Shown piece by piece: positions 1 through 6,684 of a DNA stretch of 8,525 nt. A program made the translations under genes and the position numbers. How positions within the stretch are numbered: the first letter of the stretch is position 1; each line of letters begins with the position of its first letter. Origin of the DNA: Chloroflexota bacterium (lineage in GTDB: Bacteria > Chloroflexota > Dehalococcoidia > SAR202 > UBA11138); NCBI GenBank assembly GCA_002710885.1, contig PAIW01000123.1:1-8525 (forward strand). The letters are read 5' to 3'. The notes beneath the pieces were generated by a model. It saw only the letters and a list, made by a program, of their open reading frames with translations, made no database searches and was not told the origin of the DNA.

Positions 1-1
1 A

Positions 2-115
2 GCATCAGGAGGCAAGGAGCATCCCGATTGGGACGATTACGACCGAGCGATGGTCGAGGACAAGCGCGCGGCAGTCGTCGTCGTGCCTGACCGAGTTTAC
101 GGAACCGCAGTTTAG
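2..115 (+). CDS. C-terminal end of an unrecognised protein (5' truncated by window edge)
   Basis: An open frame enters from the left edge and ends at a TAG (113-115), giving 37 residues that are acidic first (HPDWDDYDRAMVEDKR) and then hydrophobic (AAVVVVPDRVYGTAV). The codon choice looks like that of the neighbouring genes, and the frame stops just before a palindromic element, as expected for a gene end. I do not recognise the family and assign no function. It could also be a chance open frame, because 37 codons is short. It lies 145 nt upstream of the sulfatase on the same strand. Confidence 0.5.
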   Translation, partial: ASGGKEHPDWDDYDRAMVEDKRAAVVVVPDRVYGTAV

Positions 116-119
116 CTAC

Positions 120-211
120 GTCATTCTGAACAGACGTGAAGAGCCTGGTCGCGCATTGGCGCAACGGTTAGCCGATTAGCGACGAGATGCTTCGCCTCGA
201 CTCAGCGTGAC
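120..211. repeat. Imperfect palindromic intergenic element (GTCATTCTGA-type)
   Basis: Two 33-nt arms, 120-152 and 179-211, are inverted copies of each other with 22 of 33 positions matching by hand alignment. They are separated by 26 nt. The outer ends GTCA/TGAC, the blocks CTGA/TCAG and GAAG/CTTC, and the inner GTCGC/GCGAC match exactly. The left arm begins GTCATTCTGA and the right arm ends CTCAGCGTGAC. This resembles a dispersed intergenic repeat seen in many environmental genomes (recalled, not checked). It sits 5 nt after the upstream stop codon, so it may also end that transcript, but no T-tract follows. Only one copy is visible in the window. Confidence 0.45.
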
Positions 212-214
212 AAT

Positions 215-244
215 TTGAGTTTGCGACAACCAACATCTCTTAAT
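215..244 (+). promoter_or_regulatory. Weak candidate promoter for the sulfatase
   Basis: TTGAGT (215-220) is followed after 18 nt by CTTAAT (239-244), each matching 4 of 6 sigma-70 consensus positions. Transcription would start near 251, leaving a leader of only about 10 nt before the GTG start at 261, so translation could be nearly leaderless. This is consistent with the weak ribosome binding site there. The match is poor enough to be chance. Confidence 0.2.
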
Positions 245-260
245 TCGAAATGAGACGCTC

Positions 261-1724
261 GTGACTGACCAACCAAACATACTAATAATAATGTCGGACG
301 AGCATGGCCCCATGTGGAGCAGCGCCTACGGTCACCCCTTCGTCCAGACCCCAAATATGGAACGTTTGGCCGCTCAAGGCGCAACATTCGATGCGGCGTA
401 CTGCAACGCTCCCCTTTGCGTTCCGTCGCGCCTGTCCTTCATGACTGGCAGGTACGTGTCCAATGCGCGAGGCTGGGACAATGCTGTGCCTCTGCCATCC
501 GACGCTCCGACTTGGGCATACGCTCTGAGGTCGGCTGGTTACAACTGCGCCCTGTCAGGCAAGATGCACCTCATCGGCCCTGACCGACTCCACGGGTTCC
601 AGAACCAGTTGGCCTACGATCCTCACGGTGGGGGCCACGAGGATGGCGCGACCGCGCAAAGGCTCGGTCTCTCGGAGGGAGGACGGCACCCCATCTACTT
701 GTGGAAGGAAGGCATCCCAACAGCCGATGAATCCTGGCCCAGCGTCAAGGAAGCCCGCGCAGGAACCGGCCCCATGATAGAAGCCGACGACATGATGGAA
801 GAGGCTGCCATGGCCTACTTGCACGACACGGCGAGACGAGACAAACCCTTCGCGCTATGCGTTGGGTTCGTCGCTCCGCACTTCCCGTTCATCGTGCCGG
901 AACCGTACTTCTCGATGTACTATCCCGAACACGCCGATCTACCTGACAATCCTCCCGGTCACCTCGAATCCTTACCCAAAGCGGCCCAGAGGCTTCGCCA
1001 GGCCTTCGGTTTCGAAGGCTACACAGACGACGAGGTTCGACGCGCCAGAGCCGCGTACTACGGTCTCATAACATACATGGATCACAAGATTGGCAGGCTC
1101 ATGGACGCTCTTGAGGAACAGGGTTTGACCGAAAACACAGTCATAATCTACACCTCAGACCACGGCGAATCCCTGGGCGAGCATGGGCTATGGCGCAAGA
1201 TGAACTTTTACGAACACTCAGCGCGCGTGCCTCTGCAAATCTCTTGGCCCGGAGTCATCTCAGGAGGTCAGCACTTCGACGGCGCGACATCGCTGGTGGA
1301 TGTCACTGCAACTATTCTCGATATCGCGGGAGTCAGCGGTAGCGATTTGGAACACCTGAGGCTGGACGGCGACTCATTGCTGCCTTTGATGCGCGGCGTA
1401 ACTTCGAAGTGGAAGGACGAAGCGTTCACGGAACATCTCGCCCACGGCACAGACCGCGCCCGTGCAATGGTGCGTCAAGGCAATTGGAAGCTCTGCTACT
1501 CCCACGGCAATCCGCCGGACCTGGAACTATACGACCTGTCAGAAGACCCTGGCGAGTTCAATAATCTGTCAGGCCGTCCTGAGCATCGAGATGTTCAGGA
1601 ACGGCTGATCGCTCGAATCATGGAACACTGGGGCGACCCTGACAAGCTCACTCAGGACATCGAATTGGGCCAGGGATCTCGCCTTATGATCCGCGACGTG
1701 CTGGGTGAGCGCGCGATTTTCTGA
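261..1724 (+). CDS. Type I (formylglycine-dependent) sulfatase
   Basis: A 487-residue, apparently full-length alkaline-phosphatase-superfamily sulfatase that would hydrolyse a sulfate ester. The N-terminal NILIIMSDEHG supplies metal ligands D13/E14. C53-V-P-S-R followed by MTGR is the sulfatase signature, in which Cys53 must be oxidised to formylglycine by a separate maturase not present here. SDHGE (D300, H301), GEHGLWRK (K313) and the following EHSARVPL (H319) complete the active site and are close to choline-sulfatase-like enzymes. The C-terminal LYDLSEDPGEFNNL is also typical. The final residues do not resemble the usual choline-sulfatase tail, so the substrate is left open. There is no signal peptide, so it is probably cytoplasmic. 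The start is GTG with only a weak GAG upstream; it is chosen because the conserved fold begins at once. It converges with the downstream hydrolase. Confidence 0.93.
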   Translation: MTDQPNILIIMSDEHGPMWSSAYGHPFVQTPNMERLAAQGATFDAAYCNAPLCVPSRLSFMTGRYVSNARGWDNAVPLPSDAPTWAYALRSAGYNCALSGKMHLIGPDRLHGFQNQLAYDPHGGGHEDGATAQRLGLSEGGRHPIYLWKEGIPTADESWPSVKEARAGTGPMIEADDMMEEAAMAYLHDTARRDKPFALCVGFVAPHFPFIVPEPYFSMYYPEHADLPDNPPGHLESLPKAAQRLRQAFGFEGYTDDEVRRARAAYYGLITYMDHKIGRLMDALEEQGLTENTVIIYTSDHGESLGEHGLWRKMNFYEHSARVPLQISWPGVISGGQHFDGATSLVDVTATILDIAGVSGSDLEHLRLDGDSLLPLMRGVTSKWKDEAFTEHLAHGTDRARAMVRQGNWKLCYSHGNPPDLELYDLSEDPGEFNNLSGRPEHRDVQERLIARIMEHWGDPDKLTQDIELGQGSRLMIRDVLGERAIF

Positions 1725-1728
1725 GTTT

Positions 1729-2754
1729 TCATCTTGGACGCGGCCACACTCCGGGAACCGCTGTGGCTAACCAACTCACGAGAGCGGCGTTCACTTCAAC
1801 CGGCTTTTCTTGAGCCACCCAATGACCCGCGCGAATTGTCTCTTCTGTCAGATTGCGGCAGTAGTTCCGCATCGGCTCGGGCAGTCGAGAATGGGCGCAT
1901 TCGCAGACATAATCATATTGGGCGGTTATGAATAAAACTGGCATATCGACATAACCGTCATTTTGAGCAGTCTGCGCGTAAGTTGCATTGGCAGCGTGGT
2001 TCATATACCAGGAGGATGGGCCGAAAAACCCGTTTCGCTCCAGCGCAGCCACGTAGATGCTGAGGTCTTCTTCGGTCACAACATCGCCATCTCGAGGTAC
2101 ATCGGGAATATCTCTGACGCCAAAGAGAGCATGATCGCGCCGAGACGTCGCCGTTCGAGCAGGAGTCCCCTCTAGTTTTGGATTTCCTTTGCGAAAAAGC
2201 AATTTTATGAAATTGTGGACATTAGCATCCATTGGCGCAATGGCGTCTTCGAAACTCTCTTCATAGAGACGCATGTAATCCCATTGGCCCGAAGGATACT
2301 CGTCTTCGGGGTAGAGAAAGCGATCAACCAGGGTCAGCGTATGGTCAAGGCCGCGCTCGATCGTGTAGTAGGGAACGCACAAATTAGCAACCGCATGGCA
2401 ACGGTCGGGGTGGTGACTGGCCAGATTCCATACGACCGGGCTACCCCAGTCATGTCCCACCCAGATGGCTTTCTCTCTGCCCAGGGAGTCCAGCAGGTCA
2501 AGCATGTCGTTCACAATGAGTTCCTGCGCGTAGTCGCTGTGGTTTTCATAGACCGAAGAGCGTCCGTAGCCGCGCATGTCCGGCGCGATGACGCGGAAAC
2601 CCAGAGCGCCAAGCACGGGAAGCTGATGCCGCCAACTAATTGACAGTTCAGGCCAGCCGTGGATGAAGATGGCTAATGGGCCATCTTCAGGACCTTCAGC
2701 AAGATAGAAGGTCGTCTGCGAATTATTTTTCACGACATGTTCTGTGATTGGCAA
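1729..2754 (-). CDS. Epoxide-hydrolase-like alpha/beta hydrolase
   Basis: A 341-residue enzyme of the soluble epoxide hydrolase family, which opens epoxides to diols through an aspartyl-ester intermediate. H32-G-W-P forms the oxyanion region, GYGRSS follows, and GHDWG carries nucleophile D102. The cap domain has both expected tyrosines, Y164 (DYMRLYEES) and Y250 (SSWYMN), and family-typical text such as IKLLFRKGNP and VTEEDLSIYVAALERNGFFGP. The acid D281 (TAQYD) and general base H311 (AGHWVAQEKP) complete the triad. The start is TTG, fixed by a perfect AAGGAG 7 nt upstream; no ATG fits. It is the last gene of the leftward operon, 56 nt after the lactonase. Asp as nucleophile makes epoxide hydrolase or haloalkane dehalogenase the options, and the two cap tyrosines favour epoxide hydrolase. 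Confidence 0.92.
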   Translation of the reverse strand: MPITEHVVKNNSQTTFYLAEGPEDGPLAIFIHGWPELSISWRHQLPVLGALGFRVIAPDMRGYGRSSVYENHSDYAQELIVNDMLDLLDSLGREKAIWVGHDWGSPVVWNLASHHPDRCHAVANLCVPYYTIERGLDHTLTLVDRFLYPEDEYPSGQWDYMRLYEESFEDAIAPMDANVHNFIKLLFRKGNPKLEGTPARTATSRRDHALFGVRDIPDVPRDGDVVTEEDLSIYVAALERNGFFGPSSWYMNHAANATYAQTAQNDGYVDMPVLFITAQYDYVCECAHSRLPEPMRNYCRNLTEETIRAGHWVAQEKPVEVNAALVSWLATAVPGVWPRPR

Positions 2755-2761
2755 ATGCCGT

Positions 2762-2767
2762 CTCCTT
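2762..2767 (-). promoter_or_regulatory. Ribosome binding site that fixes the TTG start of the epoxide hydrolase
   Basis: On the minus strand this reads AAGGAG, a full match to the anti-Shine-Dalgarno core, 7 nt ahead of the TTG at 2754-2752. It decides in favour of TTG over the in-frame GTG at codon 8. Confidence 0.75.
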
Positions 2768-2810
2768 TTTCACGCCAATTCGGTCCCGTTTAAAATAGGG
2801 CGAGCGCTAC

Positions 2811-3662
2811 CTATGGCCACCCAACGCCCGGAACCTGGACCTCCACCATCCGAATTTGGCCGTTGCCTCGGCCTCGAATGCGCTCTGGATTGGCAGCGAA
2901 TGCTTCCAGCATGAACAGCGTTCGACGTTCCGGCCCGCCGAGCATACAGGCGAACCCGCCGCGATCTTCGAGATCGACGCGGTCTCGGACCTCTCCGCCC
3001 TCTGCCACGCGAACGAAGGCACCAGGACTGCCTGGAGCGGCAACCCATATGCAGTTTTCGGCGTCCAGACAAATGCCGTCCGGTGGCACATCCAATTCAG
3101 CCCACACGCGACGGTTGGACAGCGAGCCGTCGCTCGCAACATCGAACGCAGTCAGTCGCCTACCTCTGGTTTCAGCAACGATCAGCGTACCGCCATCTGG
3201 AGTGATAACTGTTCCGTTGGGGAACATCAGGTCGCCGGCGCCTACGCTTGCTTCTCCGTCGGGCGTGACCATGACCAGATTGGCGTTCTGAGGCTCTTGG
3301 CCAGAGAAGATATCCGCTCCGAAGTTGCCAACATACGCCCTGCCGTACCTGTCCACGACCATGTCGTTGCAGTGAAACGCTGCGAACTCGCTCATGTCTC
3401 CAGCTTCAACCAGCCCATCGGGTTCGAGACGCAGCAGTTTCCGGTCGGTCATCGACACCACCAGCATCCGACCATCGGGAAGCCAACCCAAACCAGACGG
3501 CCAAGTCGGAACTCCGACAATCGTGTCGCGGTTGCCATCCATGTCCACCGAGACCACTTCGTGGGCATGCATGTCTGAGAACCAAAGCCGTCCCTCATGC
3601 CAACGAGGACCTTCTGGGAACATCAGGTCTCCGAGCAAGATTTCGGGGGTTGAATCGGGCAT
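2811..3662 (-). CDS. SMP-30/gluconolactonase family lactonase
   Basis: A 283-residue six-bladed beta-propeller of the SMP-30/gluconolactonase/LRE-like family; members are metal-dependent lactonases that open sugar or other lactones. The signature positions are present: E17 in FPEGPRW (metal ligand), N99-D100 in FHCNDMVVD, N149 in FPNGTVITPDGG, and D195 in PPDGICLD. Blade repeats are visible as DLMFPEG and DLMFPNG. The frame is open 20 codons further upstream, but the ATG at 3662 is preferred because AGGAGG lies 4 nt before it and the conserved sequence begins right after. There is no signal peptide, so it is probably cytoplasmic. It follows the decayed beta-lactamase gene by 13 nt and precedes the epoxide hydrolase, so all three are probably co-transcribed. 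The actual lactone is unknown. Confidence 0.92.
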   Translation of the reverse strand: MPDSTPEILLGDLMFPEGPRWHEGRLWFSDMHAHEVVSVDMDGNRDTIVGVPTWPSGLGWLPDGRMLVVSMTDRKLLRLEPDGLVEAGDMSEFAAFHCNDMVVDRYGRAYVGNFGADIFSGQEPQNANLVMVTPDGEASVGAGDLMFPNGTVITPDGGTLIVAETRGRRLTAFDVASDGSLSNRRVWAELDVPPDGICLDAENCIWVAAPGSPGAFVRVAEGGEVRDRVDLEDRGGFACMLGGPERRTLFMLEAFAANPERIRGRGNGQIRMVEVQVPGVGWP

Positions 3663-3666
3663 TTTT

Positions 3667-3672
3667 CCTCCT
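3667..3672 (-). promoter_or_regulatory. Ribosome binding site of the lactonase gene
   Basis: Minus-strand AGGAGG lies 4 nt before the ATG at 3662 and 3 nt after the stop codon of the upstream decayed gene. It selects the shorter 283-residue form over a 20-codon longer one. Confidence 0.75.
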
Positions 3673-3675
3673 GAG

Positions 3676-4269
3676 TTAGAGGGTAGCGTACAGAGCTTTG
3701 GAAATGCGCCCGGCCCGGTCATCGCTAGAGCGCATGAGCAGACGGTTCATGGTGTAGCGCCAGGAAACACGAGCGTCTAGGTCGGCCATGCCCAGGGAGT
3801 CTCCCACTCCGGTGTGCCGGAAAGTGCGAGGATTCGGGCCCAATGAGCGTTCTTTGGAGACGAGCATAAAGCCGGCGCCCAGACGCAATGGAACGTTGAG
3901 CGTCAGGTCTTTGCTCCCGGATTGCGTTGTCGATGGCCTCCGCTCTCAGAAGGCGAACTCCGGCCAATAACCGGACACCGAAGCTCCGGAGCCCAGCAGG
4001 CCACGATCTACCAGCATATGGATACACATTATTACCAATGATTTAGTGGTGGGCCACACGTTGAATATGGTGTCATGTTCCCACGGGCGAGTCTTGGCGA
4101 CATCTGCGTGGCCAGCCCAAATGTCCACGACCATCTCACCGTCGATAGTGGCCGCAAAGGACGCACCGATGTCCTGGTTCTCACCTTCCTCGAAGTTGGG
4201 AGCGAACGCTTCCACCATCCGTGCAAATTTGGGGTCATACGTTCCGTGCACTGGAATGTCGCCGGTCAA
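3676..4269 (-). pseudogene. Decayed class C beta-lactamase-family serine hydrolase (internal deletion, in-frame stop, lost nucleophile)
   Basis: The first 107 codons resemble the N-terminal part of the beta-lactamase/esterase family (PF00144): GASFAATIDGEMVVDIWAGHAD, then FNVWPTTKSLV and MLVDRGLLGSGASVSGYWPEF. The frame then hits TGA (3946-3948). The same frame continues beyond it with family-typical C-terminal sequence: VPLRLGAGFML, LGPNPRTFRHTG and GDSLGMADLDARVSWRYTMNRLL, ending at TAA. About 200 residues normally between these parts are missing, including the Tyr motif. The catalytic Ser of S-x-x-K is Pro73 (CCC, one transition from TCC). All of this points to loss of function. The assumed start is TTG at 4269 with a poor AAGGG site. 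It lies 43 nt after the HAD gene. An intact ancestor was probably an esterase rather than an antibiotic-resistance enzyme. Confidence 0.85.
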
Positions 4270-4312
4270 ACCTGCCCTTGATCCTGATTCTCATGGTTCC
4301 AGAGAAATTCTA

Positions 4313-4675
4313 CTAAACGTCAGAACTGTCTTTTGTGGTGAACCAGGGCATTGCGGCGGCCTCGTCGGGCCAGAGGAACTCAAATCCCGCCTCAAGGGCG
4401 TATTTCTTGTCCAGGTCTTCCCTATCGCCAACATGAAAGTAACGATCCGCCTCGAACTTCGCCTTGACCTCGGCCAGCATGTGTTTCGGTATGACGAAGT
4501 CATAGGGGATATCGTGCGCTTCCCATATGGCCCGCTGTGCGCTCATTGGACGGTCAGAGCAGCTGCCGATCAAGAACCCATCCCCTACGACCATTCTCAC
4601 CATGTCCATCGTGAGGACTCCTGGTGGGTCGCCCACTTCGAGAGTTCCGTCTATGTCAAAGCTTATGAGTATCAC
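4313..4675 (-). CDS. Small HAD-superfamily hydrolase-like protein
   Basis: A compact 120-residue HAD-fold protein, probably a phosphatase or hydrolase. Motif I is F6-DIDGT (nucleophile D7, acid D9), motif II SCSDRP (S38/S40), K71 or K73 in the motif III position, and motif IV HVGDREDLDKKYALEAGFEFLWPDE (D84, D89). It is shorter than most HAD enzymes and has almost no cap, like the C0-type subclass that often acts on large or polymeric substrates. The frame is open further upstream, but that part is not conserved-looking and overlaps a hairpin. The GTG at 4675 is preferred because the core strand begins there and GAGG lies 10 nt ahead. It is downstream of the thiolase gene by 100 nt and of a perfect hairpin. 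Substrate unknown. Confidence 0.8.
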   Translation of the reverse strand: MILISFDIDGTLEVGDPPGVLTMDMVRMVVGDGFLIGSCSDRPMSAQRAIWEAHDIPYDFVIPKHMLAEVKAKFEADRYFHVGDREDLDKKYALEAGFEFLWPDEAAAMPWFTTKDSSDV

Positions 4676-4703
4676 CGATTGGGTTCCTCTTTCCTGCACA
4701 TAG

Positions 4704-4748
4704 TGTCCACCCGCTGGCAAACCAATGGGCGTTGCCAGCGGGTGGACA
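4704..4748. repeat. Perfect 17-bp inverted repeat (hairpin) between the thiolase and HAD genes
   Basis: The arms 4704-4720 and 4732-4748 are exact reverse complements (TGTCCACCCGCTGGCAA), with an 11-nt loop. In the leftward transcript the stem ends 28 nt before the HAD start and about 10 nt before its purine-rich ribosome binding region. No U-tract follows on the minus strand, so it is not a standard intrinsic terminator. On the plus strand it is followed by a T-rich stretch, but nothing is known to be transcribed there. Likely roles are mRNA 3'-end protection or processing, attenuation, or a REP-like element. Confidence 0.85.
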
Positions 4749-4775
4749 TCGTTGTTATTGAGCGTCCCGGAGGGT

Positions 4776-6098
4776 TTAGTCTGGAGTTGCGCTCCATACA
4801 GTGTAGTTGCCACCCAGCGGCATGGGGCCTCCGGAGACTGCGATCTCGGGTTTCACGCCCGTGACCTGTCGGGCTCCCGCGCGGCCCTGCAATTGCTGGA
4901 TGCTGTCGGTATGCAGCCATACGCGGCTGCGCCCGCTGCCGATGTTGCCGCCGCTGGGAGACACCGGGTTTGGCCCTTCGATGCTGATATCGGTCTGATA
5001 AAAGTCCAAAGCTTCCCCGAATTTGATGCCCCGATATCCCAGGCCTTCTATGTGGAACTGGTGAAACTCGGTGAAACCGTCGTACATATTCTCAAAGGAC
5101 AGATCCGCTGCTGTGATCCCTGCGCCCTCGTAAATCTTTCTCCCTGTTTTCGCGGTTTCCGACTCGACCTCGTCCAAGGTTGGAGTCAAGCTGCGAGGCA
5201 TGGCATTGCTCGATGCGTGGTTGAGGATATAGACGGGTTTTTGCTTCATGTCTTGGGCGCGTTCGGCGGTCGTGAACAGATAGGCGCCGGCCATCATTAT
5301 TGGAATATCGTTGTCGAACAGGTTCGCAGGCTTGGCTATCCACCTCGCGTACTCATAGTCCTCGGCAGTCAATTCCTCGGGCCGATGCTGTGCCCAGTAT
5401 CCCTCTGGGAACATCAAGCCGTTCCTTCTTGAGTTGGTCATGAACGGGGCCATCATGTCGTGAGTCTTGCCGTATTTTCGGCAGTACTCGGCAAACTGCA
5501 ACGCCGTTCCGTAACAGGCGGGAGCGCCCCAGAGGCTTTTCAATGCGGCAGTTCCGGGGATGGCGTCATGGGCATTCGCGCCTGACTGATAGTACCGGCC
5601 CTCTAGGTTATGCCATGCTTTTAGCACCAAGCAGGTATGGGTGAGACCGTCGCCAATCGCTTGTGAGGCAACATTCAGGGCGTTAGACATGCAACCCGCG
5701 CCATACATGGTGAAGTTCACGTTCGTAAGTTCCGGCATGTTGTTCAGGAGCCATTCGGCGCTCAGCTGAGCGATTCCGTCCAGAGGGTCGCCCGTTCGGT
5801 TGAAGGAGTTAACGATGTCCATAGGGACAGGCGTGTCCTCAGGCCAAAAAGCTCCGGTTGTGGTGACGGGAACGATGACCAGACCGTCAACTTGGTCTGG
5901 CGAGACGCCGGCGTCCTCGATGGCCCTTCTGAGCGCAAGGATGCTCCAGGCGCCAACGGATGTCTCTGCTTTCCCGTCCCAACGACGGGCGGTTGGAGAG
6001 TGCCCGACGCCCACCGCCGCCACTTTCCCTCTATGTTCCCATATCCCCATTCCTTCGTCGTTCCTGTACATGGATTCTGGCGCTAATTGAGTGGCCAC
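4776..6098 (-). CDS. Thiolase-superfamily enzyme (SCP-x/lipid-transfer or Ltp2-aldolase type)
   Basis: A 440-residue thiolase-fold protein. The N-terminal half has VAAVGVGHSPT, ALRRAIEDAGVSPDQVDGLVI and YGAGCMSNALNVASQAIGDG, with C136 in the place of the nucleophilic Cys. The C-terminal half has ENMYDGFTEFHQF (Y339, D340), NPVSPSGGNIGSGR and the stretch IQQLQGRAGARQV. The usual GHP histidine and the C-terminal CxG cysteine are absent. Proteins of this subgroup work with a DUF35 partner, and that gene lies directly upstream (52 nt). Known members are SCP-x-type thiolases and Ltp2-like retro-aldolases that release a short acyl unit from CoA-linked side chains; which reaction applies here cannot be read from sequence. 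The start is GTG, supported by AAGGAG 6 nt ahead. No membrane segments are seen. Confidence 0.9.
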   Translation of the reverse strand: MATQLAPESMYRNDEGMGIWEHRGKVAAVGVGHSPTARRWDGKAETSVGAWSILALRRAIEDAGVSPDQVDGLVIVPVTTTGAFWPEDTPVPMDIVNSFNRTGDPLDGIAQLSAEWLLNNMPELTNVNFTMYGAGCMSNALNVASQAIGDGLTHTCLVLKAWHNLEGRYYQSGANAHDAIPGTAALKSLWGAPACYGTALQFAEYCRKYGKTHDMMAPFMTNSRRNGLMFPEGYWAQHRPEELTAEDYEYARWIAKPANLFDNDIPIMMAGAYLFTTAERAQDMKQKPVYILNHASSNAMPRSLTPTLDEVESETAKTGRKIYEGAGITAADLSFENMYDGFTEFHQFHIEGLGYRGIKFGEALDFYQTDISIEGPNPVSPSGGNIGSGRSRVWLHTDSIQQLQGRAGARQVTGVKPEIAVSGGPMPLGGNYTVWSATPD

Positions 6099-6104
6099 TA
6101 TCGA

Positions 6105-6110
6105 CTCCTT
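6105..6110 (-). promoter_or_regulatory. Ribosome binding site that fixes the GTG start of the thiolase gene
   Basis: Minus-strand AAGGAG stands 6 nt before the GTG at 6098-6096. It favours GTG over the ATG nine codons downstream. Confidence 0.75.
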
Positions 6111-6150
6111 TTATGCGGTGTCTTAACGTGCGATTATTGGTAAATAGGGT

Positions 6151-6561
6151 CTAGCCGACCACTCTCCACTCGGGAACCTTTTGATCGTTCGCCGTCGCTT
6201 CGAAGATGACTTCCACACTGGCCCCCACTGGAACGTCGTCCGGAGGTGTCCCAGGCAGATGAGAATACATCTGTATGCCAGGATCCTCGTCCAGCATAAT
6301 CACCGCGACGTTGAAGGGTTGGTCGGCTTGAAGCAACCTAACAGGAGTGTCAAACACAACGCCGTAGTTATATATGACACCTCGTCCGCTCATCTGCTTC
6401 CATTCCAGACCGTCGCCGGACCCACACTGGCTGCACACCGGCGCGGGCGGGTGCTGGAGCCTGTCGCAGGCTGTGCAGTTCTGAATGACCAACCGCTCCT
6501 CGTTGGCGGCGTCAAAGAAGGGTTTTGTTAATTCGTCGGGTATTATGCCCTGCTTTACCAT
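6151..6561 (-). CDS. DUF35 Zn-ribbon/OB-fold protein, thiolase partner
   Basis: A 136-residue two-domain protein. After a short N-terminal helix (DELTKPFFDAANEERLVIQ) comes a rubredoxin-like zinc ribbon with Cys pairs NCTACD and VCSQCG (residues 29, 32, 43 and 46 from this start). A beta-rich OB fold follows: GRGVIYNYGVVFDTP, FNVAVIMLDEDPGIQMYSHL and VPVGASVEVIFEA. Such proteins bind thiolase-fold enzymes, complete their active sites or bind acyl-CoA; the gene order DUF35 then thiolase is the standard pairing. The ATG at 6561 is chosen because GGAG lies 8 nt before it. A GTG three codons upstream (6570) is possible but overlaps that site. It is the first gene of the leftward operon, about 117 nt from a candidate promoter. 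Confidence 0.92.
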   Translation of the reverse strand: MVKQGIIPDELTKPFFDAANEERLVIQNCTACDRLQHPPAPVCSQCGSGDGLEWKQMSGRGVIYNYGVVFDTPVRLLQADQPFNVAVIMLDEDPGIQMYSHLPGTPPDDVPVGASVEVIFEATANDQKVPEWRVVG

Positions 6562-6569
6562 ACTATCCA

Positions 6570-6573
6570 CTCC
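6570..6573 (-). promoter_or_regulatory. Ribosome binding site deciding the ATG start of the DUF35 gene
   Basis: Minus-strand GGAG lies 8 nt before the ATG at 6561 and overlaps the alternative GTG start at 6570, which makes the ATG the better choice. Confidence 0.5.
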
Positions 6574-6619
6574 AATGATTGTTTCGTAGCCTGGCTCGAT
6601 AGTCAGCGAGTACGATAGG

Positions 6620-6638
6620 CTAAAAGCTGAAATTTTAG
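6620..6638. promoter_or_regulatory. Small inverted repeat in the leader of the leftward operon
   Basis: CTAAAA (6620-6625) and TTTTAG (6633-6638) are exact inverted copies around a 7-nt spacer. They fall inside the predicted 5' leader of the DUF35-thiolase transcript. It could be an operator half-site pair, but 6-bp arms of A/T can arise by chance. Confidence 0.2.
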
Positions 6639-6684
6639 AGTCAGGATCTTGCGACGCCGGGGGCGCAATTCTAAGACGTTGTTT

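Noticed and set aside
1743..1767. Inverted repeat GCCACA/TGTGGC as a terminator between the convergent genes
   Set aside because: The arms are 6 bp with a 13-nt loop, lie inside the epoxide hydrolase coding end, and no T-tract follows on either strand.
2856..3578. Long open frame of 240 codons on the plus strand
   Set aside because: It lies opposite the well-supported SMP-30 lactonase, its translation shows no family features, and it is a mirror of GC-biased codon use.
3220..3629. 14-nt direct repeat GGGAACATCAGGTC at 3220-3233 and 3616-3629
   Set aside because: Both copies encode the DLMFP blade motif of the same beta-propeller protein, so the repeat reflects protein structure. A similar stretch in the thiolase gene encoding LMFPEG seems coincidental.
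3946..3948. TGA in the beta-lactamase remnant as a recoded (selenocysteine or Trp) codon
   Set aside because: The position falls at a large deletion junction and the catalytic Ser is also lost; other genes in the window end with TGA as a normal stop.
3725..4027. Separate 100-codon minus-strand gene overlapping the beta-lactamase remnant
   Set aside because: It is out of frame with both family-like parts of the remnant, and its arginine-rich translation is typical of a shadow frame.
4676..4813. N-terminal extension of the HAD protein by 46 residues
   Set aside because: The extension would read through the hairpin and into the thiolase gene end, and the HAD core strand starts directly at the GTG at 4675.
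4046..4864. Open frame of 272 codons on the plus strand
   Set aside because: It runs antisense across three minus-strand coding regions and the hairpin, with low-complexity-like composition and no recognisable motif.
4725..5432. Open frame of 235 codons on the plus strand
   Set aside because: It is antisense to the thiolase gene, whose conserved motifs are clear; no domain is recognisable in the antisense product.
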